This document shows, piece by piece, positions 16,634 through 25,691 of a stretch of 64,000 bases of DNA. The notes below the pieces were generated by a model. That model saw only the letters and a list, made by a program, of their open reading frames with translations. It had not been told where the DNA came from and did not search any database. The position numbers were made by a program, and so were the translations under genes. The number at the start of each line of letters is the position of its first letter. The stretch's first letter is position 1. Source of the stretch: CAZDDB01 sp963843285 (GTDB lineage: Bacteria > Acidobacteriota > HRBIN11 > JAKEFK01); the NCBI GenBank assembly GCA_963843285.1, contig CAWJJO010000013.1:310001-374000 (forward strand). Direction: 5' to 3'.

Positions 16634-17574
16634 AGCTCCCCTGCCAGGATTTTGATCAGCTTCGCGGAATCGATATTACCGCCGGATACGACGCAGACGA
16701 TCTTACCGGAACCTGCTTTGCCGGATAGGGCTGCTGCAACCGGAGCGGCGCCTGCGCCTTCTGCGACAACCCGATTGCGCTCTGCCAGAAGGCGGATTGC
16801 GGATGCGACTTCAACCAGAGTCACAACAATCGAACCATCCAGCAACGAACTCGCCAGCGACCACATGTCAGGAAACACACTCTTGCCGCCGATACCATCC
16901 ACAAAACTTGGTGTGTAGGAAATCTCACGAGGCTCCCCGGCAGCAAGCGATGCGGCGAATGGCGCTGCAGTTTCAACTTCACAGGCAAAAATCCGGACGG
17001 AAGGTTTTCGCGCACGCAACGCGGTGGAAATTCCGCAACTCAACCCGCCGCCTCCATAGGGAACAACAACCGTGTCTACGTTCGGCAAATCTTCCAGGAT
17101 CTCCAAACCGATCGTTCCATTGCCGGCCATCACAGCTGGATCGCGGAATGGATGAATAAACAAACCTTTCGCGTGACTAGAACGGCTCGTCAGCATCACC
17201 TGCCACCATTCATCAAAGGGAACCTGAATGATTTGTCCGCCAAACCGGCGAATCGCGGCCAGTTTTGTTTCGGGCGCATGATCCGGAACAATCACAGTGC
17301 ACGAAACTCCGGCGCGTTTCGCATTCCAGGCAACGCCCTGAGCCATGTTCCCCGCGCTTGCAGTACAAACACCATCCGCAATGGCGTCGGGACCCGCGAG
17401 TAGCATGGCATTCCCTGCGCCGCGAATCTTGAAAGATCCGATCGGCTGCAGATTCTCCAGCTTTAGATAGATCTGGGAAGGCGCATCATCAAGATGCAAA
17501 GGAATCAGCGGAGTGCGGATAGCAATGCCCCGGATTCGTTCGCGGGCTTCCTCGATATGACGAAGGTTGAACAC
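16630..17574 (-). CDS. PLP-dependent threonine dehydratase/serine racemase-like enzyme
   Basis: 314 residues, fold type II PLP enzyme. KLENLQPIGSFKIRGA holds the Schiff-base Lys, PYGGGGLSCG is the phosphate-binding loop, and VSGGNID is near the C-terminus. There is no regulatory ACT domain, so it is a catabolic or racemase-type member. It lies 12 bases after an ornithine-cyclodeaminase-like gene; this pairing resembles EutB-EutC of hydroxyectoine breakdown, but no other ectoine genes are present. The stop codon comes from a dispersed repeat. Confidence 0.87.
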   Translation of the reverse strand: MFNLRHIEEARERIRGIAIRTPLIPLHLDDAPSQIYLKLENLQPIGSFKIRGAGNAMLLAGPDAIADGVCTASAGNMAQGVAWNAKRAGVSCTVIVPDHAPETKLAAIRRFGGQIIQVPFDEWWQVMLTSRSSHAKGLFIHPFRDPAVMAGNGTIGLEILEDLPNVDTVVVPYGGGGLSCGISTALRARKPSVRIFACEVETAAPFAASLAAGEPREISYTPSFVDGIGGKSVFPDMWSLASSLLDGSIVVTLVEVASAIRLLAERNRVVAEGAGAAPVAAALSGKAGSGKIVCVVSGGNIDSAKLIKILAGEL

Positions 17575-17586
17575 AGAATGGTCCCG

Positions 17587-18585
17587 TCAGGAACGTTCGC
17601 CGCCGAGTTCGATCTCCGTTCCGATCCCCTGCCTTACCGCTTTGTTGTAGACGTAGTGAGCCGACGCAAGATCCTCGATTGCAATTCCCATCGATTTGAA
17701 CAGAGTAATTTCAACAGGAGCAGTTCGTCCTTTGACCTTTTCGATTAACAATTCTCCCAGCTCTCCGAGAATGTGAGTATTCGTAATCGCGCCTTCGCGC
17801 GTCGGGATTAAGAAATCGCCGGATTCGTTCAATGTAGATTCGCGTCGATCGACAAACAGTCGCGACTTCACCACGGCTGCAGTATCCAGCTCTCGTGTCT
17901 TCGGGCCAAACGCGCCTGCCGCATTGATATGCGCTCCGAGCGAAATCCAATCACCCGCTAGCACCGGTTCTGTGGCGGCCGTTGTAGTGCAGATAATATC
18001 GGCTGCCGCCACAGCTTCCTGCGCCGCACGAACGGGAATCACGGATACGAGATGGCGCTGCGATTCCCTTTCCGCAAAGGTCCGCGCATTTTCGAAGTTA
18101 CGGCTCCACACGCGCACCCTGGAAATGTTTCGTGCGACCAGCATCGCTTCCAGATGTGTCCGCGCTTGTACGCCCGATCCAAGAATTACAAGATCCGTTG
18201 CATCTTCCCGCGCCAGAAGTCTCGTGGCAACTCCGCTGACCGCCGCAGTACGGATCGCGGTAATCTCACTCGCATCCAGAATCGCAAGCAGACGTCCGCG
18301 TTCCGTTTCAAACAGCAAAACGGCGCCTTGATGCGAATCGAGCTCGCTTCCGAGATTTCCCGGAAACACGCTGATTATCTTCACTCCCATCGCCGGAAGA
18401 TTCCCGGAATACGACGGCATCACCGCGAGCAATCCGCTTTTATCCGGCAACGCAATGACTTGTCGAAGCGGGAGGATCGCGGCGCCGCGTGCAAGCGCTT
18501 TGAGCGCCTCTGCCATCAGATCTAGACATTCGGACATCGGCAGAAGCTGACGAATTTCCGTCTGACTGATCATTCGAACTTTCAT
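17587..18585 (-). CDS. Ornithine cyclodeaminase/mu-crystallin family protein
   Basis: 332 residues from ATG 18585; the frame extends to 18624 but into the preceding gene. The NAD-binding fold has the GSGVQARTHLEAM motif and the family's EITAIRTAAVSGVAT segment, with SMGIAIEDLASA near the end. Family members act on ornithine, alanine or cyclic imines, or like EutC. It sits between the M1 peptidase (7-base gap) and the PLP enzyme, so the three form one minus-strand operon for amino-acid catabolism (inference). Confidence 0.87.
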   Translation of the reverse strand: MKVRMISQTEIRQLLPMSECLDLMAEALKALARGAAILPLRQVIALPDKSGLLAVMPSYSGNLPAMGVKIISVFPGNLGSELDSHQGAVLLFETERGRLLAILDASEITAIRTAAVSGVATRLLAREDATDLVILGSGVQARTHLEAMLVARNISRVRVWSRNFENARTFAERESQRHLVSVIPVRAAQEAVAAADIICTTTAATEPVLAGDWISLGAHINAAGAFGPKTRELDTAAVVKSRLFVDRRESTLNESGDFLIPTREGAITNTHILGELGELLIEKVKGRTAPVEITLFKSMGIAIEDLASAHYVYNKAVRQGIGTEIELGGERS

Positions 18586-18592
18586 CGAAAGC

Positions 18593-20488
18593 CTATGATT
18601 TCCACTGCAGGATTCGATCCGCAATATCCCTGGTCACAGCGTGATACCTGGGACGGAGGGTTGGATAGAACTTTCGCGCAAACTCCAGACCCTCAGGTGT
18701 TTTTGCCAATTGCGTCATCAGCGATTTTACATATTTTCTGCGGCCTGAAATCGTCAATAGATGCTCGATCGCAGGGTAGGCCGGCTTGTACTTTCGAGCA
18801 ATTACCTGAAGCAGCCATTCATGCAAAATCTCGCAATTCGGACTGCTCGAAAGATGAAGTACGGCATCCATCTGTCCTAACTGATCCGCATCTAACCCGG
18901 ACGGCAAATGGCGAAGGAAATGCATCCATTCCTGAGTGCTCCACCCGGAGGTTTGCAACTGTCTGACCTGCATGGTACTCGACCACTCTTTGATTTGCGC
19001 ATCGACACGCGCCAGCGCATCGCTGTGAACTGCTACGATATTAGAAGGAATGCCGGGACGGTATACCCAGGCTTCGATCTGAAGCTTCTCTTCCAATTCC
19101 CGGTCACCGCGGATCAGATTTTTGCGCAGGTAATCCAGAAATTCTTCAGTGTTGATACTCTGAAATGCAAAATGATCGAAGTAAGCCTTCAGAAACTCGT
19201 CAAATCGCTCGCGCCCCACGGCCGCTTCAATCGCGCGCAAAAAGAACTGACCCTTTTCATACGGAATCTGCGTTGCAGAATCCTCCGGATCCCTCCCCGC
19301 AAGGTTGGTTTTCAATTGCGTATCCGGACTGCGTGGCCCCAGCAGAACGATCTCCCTTTGCAAATCTTGAAGACTGAGAACGGACAGCATGTCATCAAAT
19401 TCTTTTCCGTACACCACTTCCATAATGCGGTGATCGATGTAAGTAGTGAATCCTTCGTTTAGCCAGAAATCGTTCCAGCTCGAATTTGTGACAAGGTTGC
19501 CGGACCAGGAGTGTGCCAGCTCGTGAGCAACCAGCGCTACCAGTGAGCGGTCCCCCGTGATCACAGTTGGAGTGGCAAACGTCAGCATTGGATTTTCCAT
19601 CCCGCCCCAGGGAAAGCTGGGAGGAAGCACGATCAGATCATAACGGCCCCACCGGTACGGCCCATATAATTTTTCCGCAGCCTCGATCATCTTTTCCGTT
19701 TCTGCAAATTCCCAGGCCGCTTTGTCTACAACGGAAGGCTCCGAATACACACCCGTCCGCTTACCCATGGACCGAAACTCAATATCCCCGACCGCAAGAG
19801 CCAGCAGGTAAGATGGAACGGGATGAGGCATCTTGAATTCATACGTGCCCGTTGAGTTCTTGGCGGTTGGATTCTCGGCGCTCATGACGGCCATCAGGTT
19901 AGGCGGCACATGGATTCTAGCGCGGTAGGTCATCCGGACACCCGGCGTATCCTGGCACGGGACCCAGGTTCGCGCCAGCGACGACTGTGACTGCGTGAAG
20001 AGATACGGCTGTTTACCTCCTGCGGTTTGAGCCGGTTCCAACCATTGCAAGGCGGAAGCTTTTGGACTGGTGGAGTAATAGATATGCACGAGTTTCGTGT
20101 CCGGCTGAATATCAATGATCAAGGGTTCACCCAGATACCGAACGGTCGTGCCAATCTCAAAAGTGGATACCTGTTCCGGCTCCCCCAGCGTGACGCGATC
20201 CACATGCAAAGAAGAAGAATCCAGGTGCAACTTGCGAACCCCCTTCTTGTTTTCGATCTGCAGAGTCGCCTTTCCTGTGATTTGCTTCTTCATAAAATCC
20301 ACGGTGGCATCCAGCATGAGATCTTTCACCACCGCCTCCTCCGGATTGGAAAACGAATGAGGATCCTGATGCATATTCTCTCTCTCCAGTGAACGTTCCA
20401 TCTTTATTTCTGAACGGGCGAATCCTGTAATCGCAAAGAGCGTAAACAGTGTAAAAATCAGTCGATTTGCGATCCAACGTGAAGGCAT
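18593..20488 (-). CDS. Secreted M1-family aminopeptidase
   Basis: 631 residues with a signal peptide ending around residue 26. The M1 features are complete: the substrate-binding GGMEN loop (FPWGGMENP) and the zinc motif H322-E-L-A-H326 followed by the Glu in WLNEGFTTYID. The domain order and C-terminal helical repeat resemble leukotriene A4 hydrolase-type aminopeptidases. It should release N-terminal amino acids from peptides in the periplasm or outside, feeding the amino-acid enzymes encoded downstream in the same operon. Confidence 0.92.
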   Translation of the reverse strand: MPSRWIANRLIFTLFTLFAITGFARSEIKMERSLERENMHQDPHSFSNPEEAVVKDLMLDATVDFMKKQITGKATLQIENKKGVRKLHLDSSSLHVDRVTLGEPEQVSTFEIGTTVRYLGEPLIIDIQPDTKLVHIYYSTSPKASALQWLEPAQTAGGKQPYLFTQSQSSLARTWVPCQDTPGVRMTYRARIHVPPNLMAVMSAENPTAKNSTGTYEFKMPHPVPSYLLALAVGDIEFRSMGKRTGVYSEPSVVDKAAWEFAETEKMIEAAEKLYGPYRWGRYDLIVLPPSFPWGGMENPMLTFATPTVITGDRSLVALVAHELAHSWSGNLVTNSSWNDFWLNEGFTTYIDHRIMEVVYGKEFDDMLSVLSLQDLQREIVLLGPRSPDTQLKTNLAGRDPEDSATQIPYEKGQFFLRAIEAAVGRERFDEFLKAYFDHFAFQSINTEEFLDYLRKNLIRGDRELEEKLQIEAWVYRPGIPSNIVAVHSDALARVDAQIKEWSSTMQVRQLQTSGWSTQEWMHFLRHLPSGLDADQLGQMDAVLHLSSSPNCEILHEWLLQVIARKYKPAYPAIEHLLTISGRRKYVKSLMTQLAKTPEGLEFARKFYPTLRPRYHAVTRDIADRILQWKS

Positions 20489-20568
20489 CGCTCCTCCGAA
20501 CTATAAGACAGTACAGTGTGTCCTCAGTCCTGTCAAGGATTTAGGGCCGAAGTGATTCGAGAGCGGCG

Positions 20569-21693
20569 CTATGCTACGCGAAGATCTTTGCCAAGCTGTT
20601 TGTCTTTGCTGAGTTTCCAGATTTTCTGATCCAGAAAGTAATGATTAAAAGCAAAACCCCACCAGAAAGCGATCGCGAGATCGGAGATCGTAAAGAGCGG
20701 CCCAAGTGTCAGGCGACTGATGCCGCCGGAACCCATCGCAAATGGAACCGGCAGACCGGTAAAGAACCAGTTGGGATACCGGTACATCAACGTGAAGGCA
20801 ACCCCCGCCAGATAATATGTGAAGAAATTGCGACTGACCTTCCCTGCCAGCCCAAACTGCTTTCCATCGCGATCCGAGCCATAACGGTTTCGGTTATAGA
20901 ACCAAACGATCCCGTGGTACTGGATGTTGTGATAGAAGGTTACAAACACGGCGAACAACCGAATGTCTACGTGAGTGGAGACGTACGGATGCAGGAAGAT
21001 GAGCAGGTGCAAAGGAACGCATGCAAATAGGAATAGATTCTTAGGAAGATTCAACGGAAGCCCGCTTCTCCAGTTTCTGATTTCCTTTGCCAGATACCAG
21101 ATCAGCGCCACTGCAATCAATACATGCAATGCGATCAATGCATACGTTTCAGGCCTGGACATAATCGCCGGAAGCCCTACCTCCGCGCGCGCAGCCGGAT
21201 GACGCAAGAGAAAGGATAAAAACGGCGCCAGCATAAGGACGTAAAAAATCCAGTAGTCCGTTTGGTTGAGTTTCCCTGCTTTTTCTCCATTTTTCTTCTG
21301 GTATAACACCAGGAAACCGTAATGTTGACGGACGACGTGCCAGTACGCCCAGAGTTGGGCCAGCGTCAGAAAAGTAAAAAAAGGAAGCCTTGTGCCGGCT
21401 GATGCGGCAGCAAAAAGTATCGCCGGCCCGACGAGAAACCATCCCAGACTTCCGAACAGTAGATTTGAACGTTCTTTCCTCTCGTGACTATCAAGATACG
21501 TACGCGATATGGTCGCGAACACGTGGGGACCATCCACAGAAACAATCCAGATCCAATAGAGTAAAAGCGCCGGAACTCCAAGAGCGACGTTGCAATAAAT
21601 CAGCAAATAGCCTGTAATGCATGCTCCGATATACCAGAGCAAGTCATAGCTGCGTCCTGAAATCCAGCGTACGCTGACCTCGCCTGTTTGCAT
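20569..21693 (-). CDS. Polytopic membrane protein rich in conserved-looking His
   Basis: 374 residues with about nine hydrophobic segments. Several His-containing patches lie at or near membrane ends: SVDGPHVFATISRTYLDSH, HVVRQHYGFLVLYQKK, FYHNIQYHGIVWFYNRNRYG and FNHYFLDQKIWK. Such spacing suggests metal binding as in membrane di-iron enzymes, but I do not recognise the family. It is a single gene between the M1 peptidase and lnt, separated from lnt by a dispersed repeat. Confidence 0.75.
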   Translation of the reverse strand: MQTGEVSVRWISGRSYDLLWYIGACITGYLLIYCNVALGVPALLLYWIWIVSVDGPHVFATISRTYLDSHERKERSNLLFGSLGWFLVGPAILFAAASAGTRLPFFTFLTLAQLWAYWHVVRQHYGFLVLYQKKNGEKAGKLNQTDYWIFYVLMLAPFLSFLLRHPAARAEVGLPAIMSRPETYALIALHVLIAVALIWYLAKEIRNWRSGLPLNLPKNLFLFACVPLHLLIFLHPYVSTHVDIRLFAVFVTFYHNIQYHGIVWFYNRNRYGSDRDGKQFGLAGKVSRNFFTYYLAGVAFTLMYRYPNWFFTGLPVPFAMGSGGISRLTLGPLFTISDLAIAFWWGFAFNHYFLDQKIWKLSKDKQLGKDLRVA

Positions 21694-21710
21694 AGAAGCA
21701 AAATACCATT

Positions 21711-21763
21711 ATGGAGCGCAGGCGTCCACGCCTGCATTATGGGTCGCAGGCATCTTGCCTGCA
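21711..21763. repeat. Dispersed palindromic repeat, family C copy 1
   Basis: About 53 bp: ATGGAGCGCAGGCGTCCACG, CCTGCATTATGGG and a second GCAGGCATCTTGCCTGC hairpin. A close copy lies at 42777-42828. It fills the gap between two minus-strand genes. Confidence 0.85.
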
Positions 21764-21789
21764 AATGAAAGTAACAATCGCCGACCAGA

Positions 21790-23295
21790 TCAGGCTGTCA
21801 CACGATGTTTGAACAACGCCAGTATCAGAACAGCGATACAGATAAAAATAGAGCCGTAGACCAACAGATCCCCATGGCGCGCGTAAAATGTTTGCTCCTG
21901 CATCAGTTTTACTTTGCCAAAAACCAGCGCAGGAACAAAAACATCCGTTGCTTGCAAGACCCGACCGTAAGGATCAATGATTCCGCTAATCCCGGTATTC
22001 GCCGCGCGGACCATGTACCGGCGATTTTCAATCGCGCGCATCGCAGCCATTGCAAAGTGCTGACGCGGCGCCGAGCTGTCTCCAAACCAGGCATCGTTTG
22101 TAATATTCACTAGTAGCGAAGCGCCACGCAGGCAGAACTCGCGTGTCAGCTGCGGGAACACCACTTCAAAACAAATGTGTACTGCAAACTGATGATCCTG
22201 GACAGGAAAAAGAGAATAGTTTTTGCCGGGAGAAAAATCCGAGATTTCAGGAACGACCTTTCCCGCAAAAAACAGGATCGACCGTAGGGGGACAAATTCC
22301 CCAAAAGGAACAAGGTACATCTTGTCGTAACGACCGTTGAGTTCACCTCTGGGATCTACAAGCAGGGCACTGTTATATACGCCATCCTGATCAAAGGAAT
22401 CGCTTCCAATCAAAAGAGGCGTCCGGTATTTTTTGGCCATATCGCGGATCTGAGCCGTCCAGATGCCTCCAGCGCGCAGGGGGAAAAGCGTGGAGGATTC
22501 GGTCCACAAAATCAAATCCGGCTTGCGAGTCCGGATCAGTCGTTCCGTCATCTGTAGCTGAGTCCGGTTGATTTCATCCGCAAACTCATAGCTCAATTTT
22601 ATATCCTGCGGAACGTTCCCTTGAATGCATCCAACCGTGACCGTTTTCTCTGAGAGTGGATTTTGCATAGTACTATGTCCATAATATGATATACATAATG
22701 TTAATATAATAGTAGATATAATATAGATGTACTTTTTTAGAATGATTGCAGTAGTAATACTGGCGTTCCATGCCAACAGCAACCACGAAAGTCCGTAAAC
22801 GCCAGTCCAACCCGCAAATTGAGCGATCCGGATATGGTTATACTGGCTGTAACCCACAAAACACCAGGGAAATTGTGTTCCGTGCAGGCGCAGCCATTCG
22901 AGAACAATCCAGAGAAAGGGCGCAATCAGCATGGCCGCATGCATTCCGAGGCGCGCCCGTGTGAATCCCAATAGAGCGCCAAATGAGCCCCAAAACAGTG
23001 AAAGCGCCGCGCAAAGCAATACGAGAACTCCGGCCGCAAGGATCACCGGCAACTTTGTATAGTGCTCAATGACATGAAAAATCCAATACAGGTTCCCGAT
23101 CTGAAAAATAAACCCGCTGAACCAGAAGTGGAAAAAGAGGGTTCGCGAGCGGAGCTTCGGCACCAGACACAATAGTGGAATAAAGCACACAAACCCCAGC
23201 CAGGACCACTCCAGAGAAGGAAAGATCGTGATCTGAAGAAGCGCGGAAATCAGCGCCAGCAACAACGAAAAGGAACGCGTAGCCGGCAGCTTCAC
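21790..23295 (-). CDS. lnt: Apolipoprotein N-acyltransferase
   Basis: 501 residues from a GTG that overlaps the preceding stop (GTGA). The N-terminal half has several membrane segments and the C-terminal half is a nitrilase-type domain. The catalytic Glu is in LWTESSTLFP, the Lys in YDKMYLVPFGE and the Cys in ICFEVVFPQL. Lnt adds the third acyl chain to lipoproteins in the inner membrane of diderm bacteria. A stretch near the last N-terminal membrane segment (about 22662-22738) is strikingly AT-rich, with ATA and TTA codons unlike the rest of the gene. Confidence 0.93.
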   Translation of the reverse strand: MKLPATRSFSLLLALISALLQITIFPSLEWSWLGFVCFIPLLCLVPKLRSRTLFFHFWFSGFIFQIGNLYWIFHVIEHYTKLPVILAAGVLVLLCAALSLFWGSFGALLGFTRARLGMHAAMLIAPFLWIVLEWLRLHGTQFPWCFVGYSQYNHIRIAQFAGWTGVYGLSWLLLAWNASITTAIILKKYIYIISTIILTLCISYYGHSTMQNPLSEKTVTVGCIQGNVPQDIKLSYEFADEINRTQLQMTERLIRTRKPDLILWTESSTLFPLRAGGIWTAQIRDMAKKYRTPLLIGSDSFDQDGVYNSALLVDPRGELNGRYDKMYLVPFGEFVPLRSILFFAGKVVPEISDFSPGKNYSLFPVQDHQFAVHICFEVVFPQLTREFCLRGASLLVNITNDAWFGDSSAPRQHFAMAAMRAIENRRYMVRAANTGISGIIDPYGRVLQATDVFVPALVFGKVKLMQEQTFYARHGDLLVYGSIFICIAVLILALFKHRVTA

Positions 23296-24980
23296 AAAAC
23301 CGATTGCAATTTCATTACTGAAACCATATCCAGTCCGCCTCGTGACGCAATTCGCAACGCCACATCATACAGAGTCTCCCGTCCGGACTCCCGCGCCCTT
23401 TGCCGCAGATTGGAGGCCGAATGACTCGTCTCGAGCCAGGACAAAACATCCCGGTCCACTCGCAGACATTCCATGGCAATTTCGGAACGCGCTTCATCCA
23501 CGGTTCTGCAATAATCGCATCCCTGATTCGTCCTGAGCTCCAGATGCACAGGAATCTTGAGGTTTTCTTTCTGCGCGGAACTCAGATCGTACGGAGCAGC
23601 GCACCTGGGGCAAACCTGCGGAATCATTCGCGGTGAAACAATCGTATGGAGAAGCCCCGCTTTCACGGCAGATTTCAGATGATGCCGGCAAAGCCATTCC
23701 ATAGCAAGAAAGCTGTCATAGGAAGAAAGAATGCAGATGACAGGAACTCGCGCAGCGATGAGAAACGCAATTTCCATGCTCCGTGGGGTGCGCAATGTGT
23801 GCGCAGCCACCAGATCCGGCTTCTGAGTCTGAATATCTTCCAGCGCCGTTTCCATCCTGTCTTCCTCGATGCACGTCTGACTGATTCCACTGATCGGATA
23901 ACGAACGGACTCTTCCAGCGTCATGATGTGGCTGTACTGCTCTTTACACCGGCTTAAGAAGCTGTACAGGAATGAGGTGCGACCCGATCCGGCCGGTCCG
24001 GTAATCAACATCATGCCTTTTCGCGCCGATACGAAATCTTCTAAATGTTTTTTCATTGGCGGATAAGGATTCGTAATCTCATCGAAGGTGCGCCGCAACA
24101 TTTTTTCGTCGAACATTTCCAGCAAGAAGCGCATTCCGTAGATCGTAGGAAATACGCTGACCACCATGACAACCTTCCGGTCATTCACTTTGACCTGGAA
24201 TCGCCCGTGTTGCGAACTTTGTTGCTGGATCGGATTCATCCGGGCAAGTCGAAACAAGAGAAACGTAAGATCATCGTGCATCGAGGGATCGAGCGAGAAT
24301 TCGGAGAGTTGAAAAGAATCCCGTTTGAAGTAGATGGAGCTTCCGCCGGCTTCCGGCTGGATCAGGATTTCGCGTGATTTCTGACGGATCGCTTCCGCTA
24401 CGATACTTCGGAACCATTCTCCGACATCCAGCTCGTTCTTCAGCTGCGCAGGCGCGAGCGCTTTTAGGTTCTTCCCGGAATCGACAATCGTAAAGATGTG
24501 ATCGCCAAAGGAGAGAAACTCGATCCCCTTTTCCGAGGGCATGCGGTACGAACTGTCTACCAGAACCCGGATCTCCTTTTCCGGATAGATCAACGGATCG
24601 ATCTTGTAACCAGTAATCTCCGAAAGAACGGGGATCAGATTTGCATGTTCGATTTTTGCAATCGCGATTGTAAGCGTATCGCCTTCTAACCGGATCGGAG
24701 CAATTTTATAGTAGAGGGCTAGATGTCGCGGAAGCGCGTCTGCCGCCTTCTGCAGTTCCGCCAGCGAGGTAGTTCGAATTCCAATGCCCAGATGTTCCTG
24801 GAGATACAACACGAGATCTGCGGAGGAAAGGAAGCCCAGCCGTACGAGGTTGAATCCGATGCGGCCTCCATGTAACTTCTGTTCATCGAGAGCCTCATCG
24901 AGTTGCGCGGTGGTGATCAGCCCTGCTTCAACGAGAACGTCGCCAAGCAGTTTCTTTCCGTTATCCTCCGGGGCGAACAT
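23292..24980 (-). CDS. Degenerate GspE/PilB-like protein with MshEN-type N-terminus
   Basis: 562 residues. Two tandem MshEN-like motifs at about residues 9-70 (LLGDVLVEAGLITTAQLDEA and RIGFNLVRLGFLSSADLVLY) match the c-di-GMP-binding N-terminus of PilB/MshE ATPases. The C-terminal half aligns with secretion ATPases, but the Walker A box reads GPAGSGRTS with Arg334 in place of Lys, the Walker B GEIRD is HTLRT, and the His box is ILSSYDS. The Cys tetrad CPRC...CDYC is kept. It is therefore probably a non-hydrolysing regulator (inference). It lies between SPOR and Lnt genes in one operon, with no pilus genes nearby. Confidence 0.82.
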   Translation of the reverse strand: MFAPEDNGKKLLGDVLVEAGLITTAQLDEALDEQKLHGGRIGFNLVRLGFLSSADLVLYLQEHLGIGIRTTSLAELQKAADALPRHLALYYKIAPIRLEGDTLTIAIAKIEHANLIPVLSEITGYKIDPLIYPEKEIRVLVDSSYRMPSEKGIEFLSFGDHIFTIVDSGKNLKALAPAQLKNELDVGEWFRSIVAEAIRQKSREILIQPEAGGSSIYFKRDSFQLSEFSLDPSMHDDLTFLLFRLARMNPIQQQSSQHGRFQVKVNDRKVVMVVSVFPTIYGMRFLLEMFDEKMLRRTFDEITNPYPPMKKHLEDFVSARKGMMLITGPAGSGRTSFLYSFLSRCKEQYSHIMTLEESVRYPISGISQTCIEEDRMETALEDIQTQKPDLVAAHTLRTPRSMEIAFLIAARVPVICILSSYDSFLAMEWLCRHHLKSAVKAGLLHTIVSPRMIPQVCPRCAAPYDLSSAQKENLKIPVHLELRTNQGCDYCRTVDEARSEIAMECLRVDRDVLSWLETSHSASNLRQRARESGRETLYDVALRIASRGGLDMVSVMKLQSVL

Positions 24981-24982
24981 AC

Positions 24983-25642
24983 TCAGTCAAGCTCAGTAAC
25001 CCAGGGTTCCAGCTTCAGGTTTTGCTTCAAACGCGCAGCCATTTCTTTTGCCTGTGCGGTATCTGCGTACTTCCCGACACGAACTTTATAGACGACTCCG
25101 CTCTTTGTCTCCTTGACGCTCATAAACGGACTGTAGCCCCGCGCTTTTAGAAACCGGACTTTCTCCTGGGCTTTTGTTTTCGACTCGGTTGCCATCAGCT
25201 GGACGGTAAAACGCGCAGGCGCGAGCGTTTGTACAGATTCGGCTGGCGCAGGCTGAGGTTTTGACGTTTCGGACTTCTTTTGCGGTTCAAGCCCTTTCTG
25301 CGATTCAGCCGATTGATCCAGACCGTAAAATCCGTCATCCTTCGGCGGTTCTGTAGTAGTCTTTGTGTTAGGCTTTTTCTCTGTTTTCTCAGTTTTTACA
25401 GGCGCAGGACTCACTGTTTCTTTCGGTTGAACCGGAGTGCTCAGATCAGGCTCCGTCTTTGCGGGGGTCGCTTCCGGCCTTGTCATGGCCGCCATCTCAG
25501 CTTCCTTTTGCCCTTTTCCCACCATCACACCCAGGACAAAAATCAGCACACAAAGAGTCAGCGCAGCCAGAAAGACAAGGATCAATTGCTTGTTATCCAG
25601 CTGTATTTCGTAGTAACTTTTTTCCTCGTAATCGCGCATCAA
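24983..25642 (-). CDS. SPOR-domain membrane protein
   Basis: 219 residues. A short cytoplasmic N-terminus, one membrane segment at about 20-42, a long Pro/Lys/Thr-rich linker, and a C-terminal SPOR domain (RFTVQLMATESKTKAQEKVR... KVRVGKYADTAQAKEMAARL). SPOR domains bind glycan strands lacking stem peptides and recruit proteins to the division site. It precedes the PilB-like gene by 2 bases, suggesting co-transcription. Confidence 0.9.
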   Translation of the reverse strand: MMRDYEEKSYYEIQLDNKQLILVFLAALTLCVLIFVLGVMVGKGQKEAEMAAMTRPEATPAKTEPDLSTPVQPKETVSPAPVKTEKTEKKPNTKTTTEPPKDDGFYGLDQSAESQKGLEPQKKSETSKPQPAPAESVQTLAPARFTVQLMATESKTKAQEKVRFLKARGYSPFMSVKETKSGVVYKVRVGKYADTAQAKEMAARLKQNLKLEPWVTELD

Positions 25643-25691
25643 AAAACGGCCTCCAGTAAACTGGACAGTATACTATAAGAGGCCATCCCTC

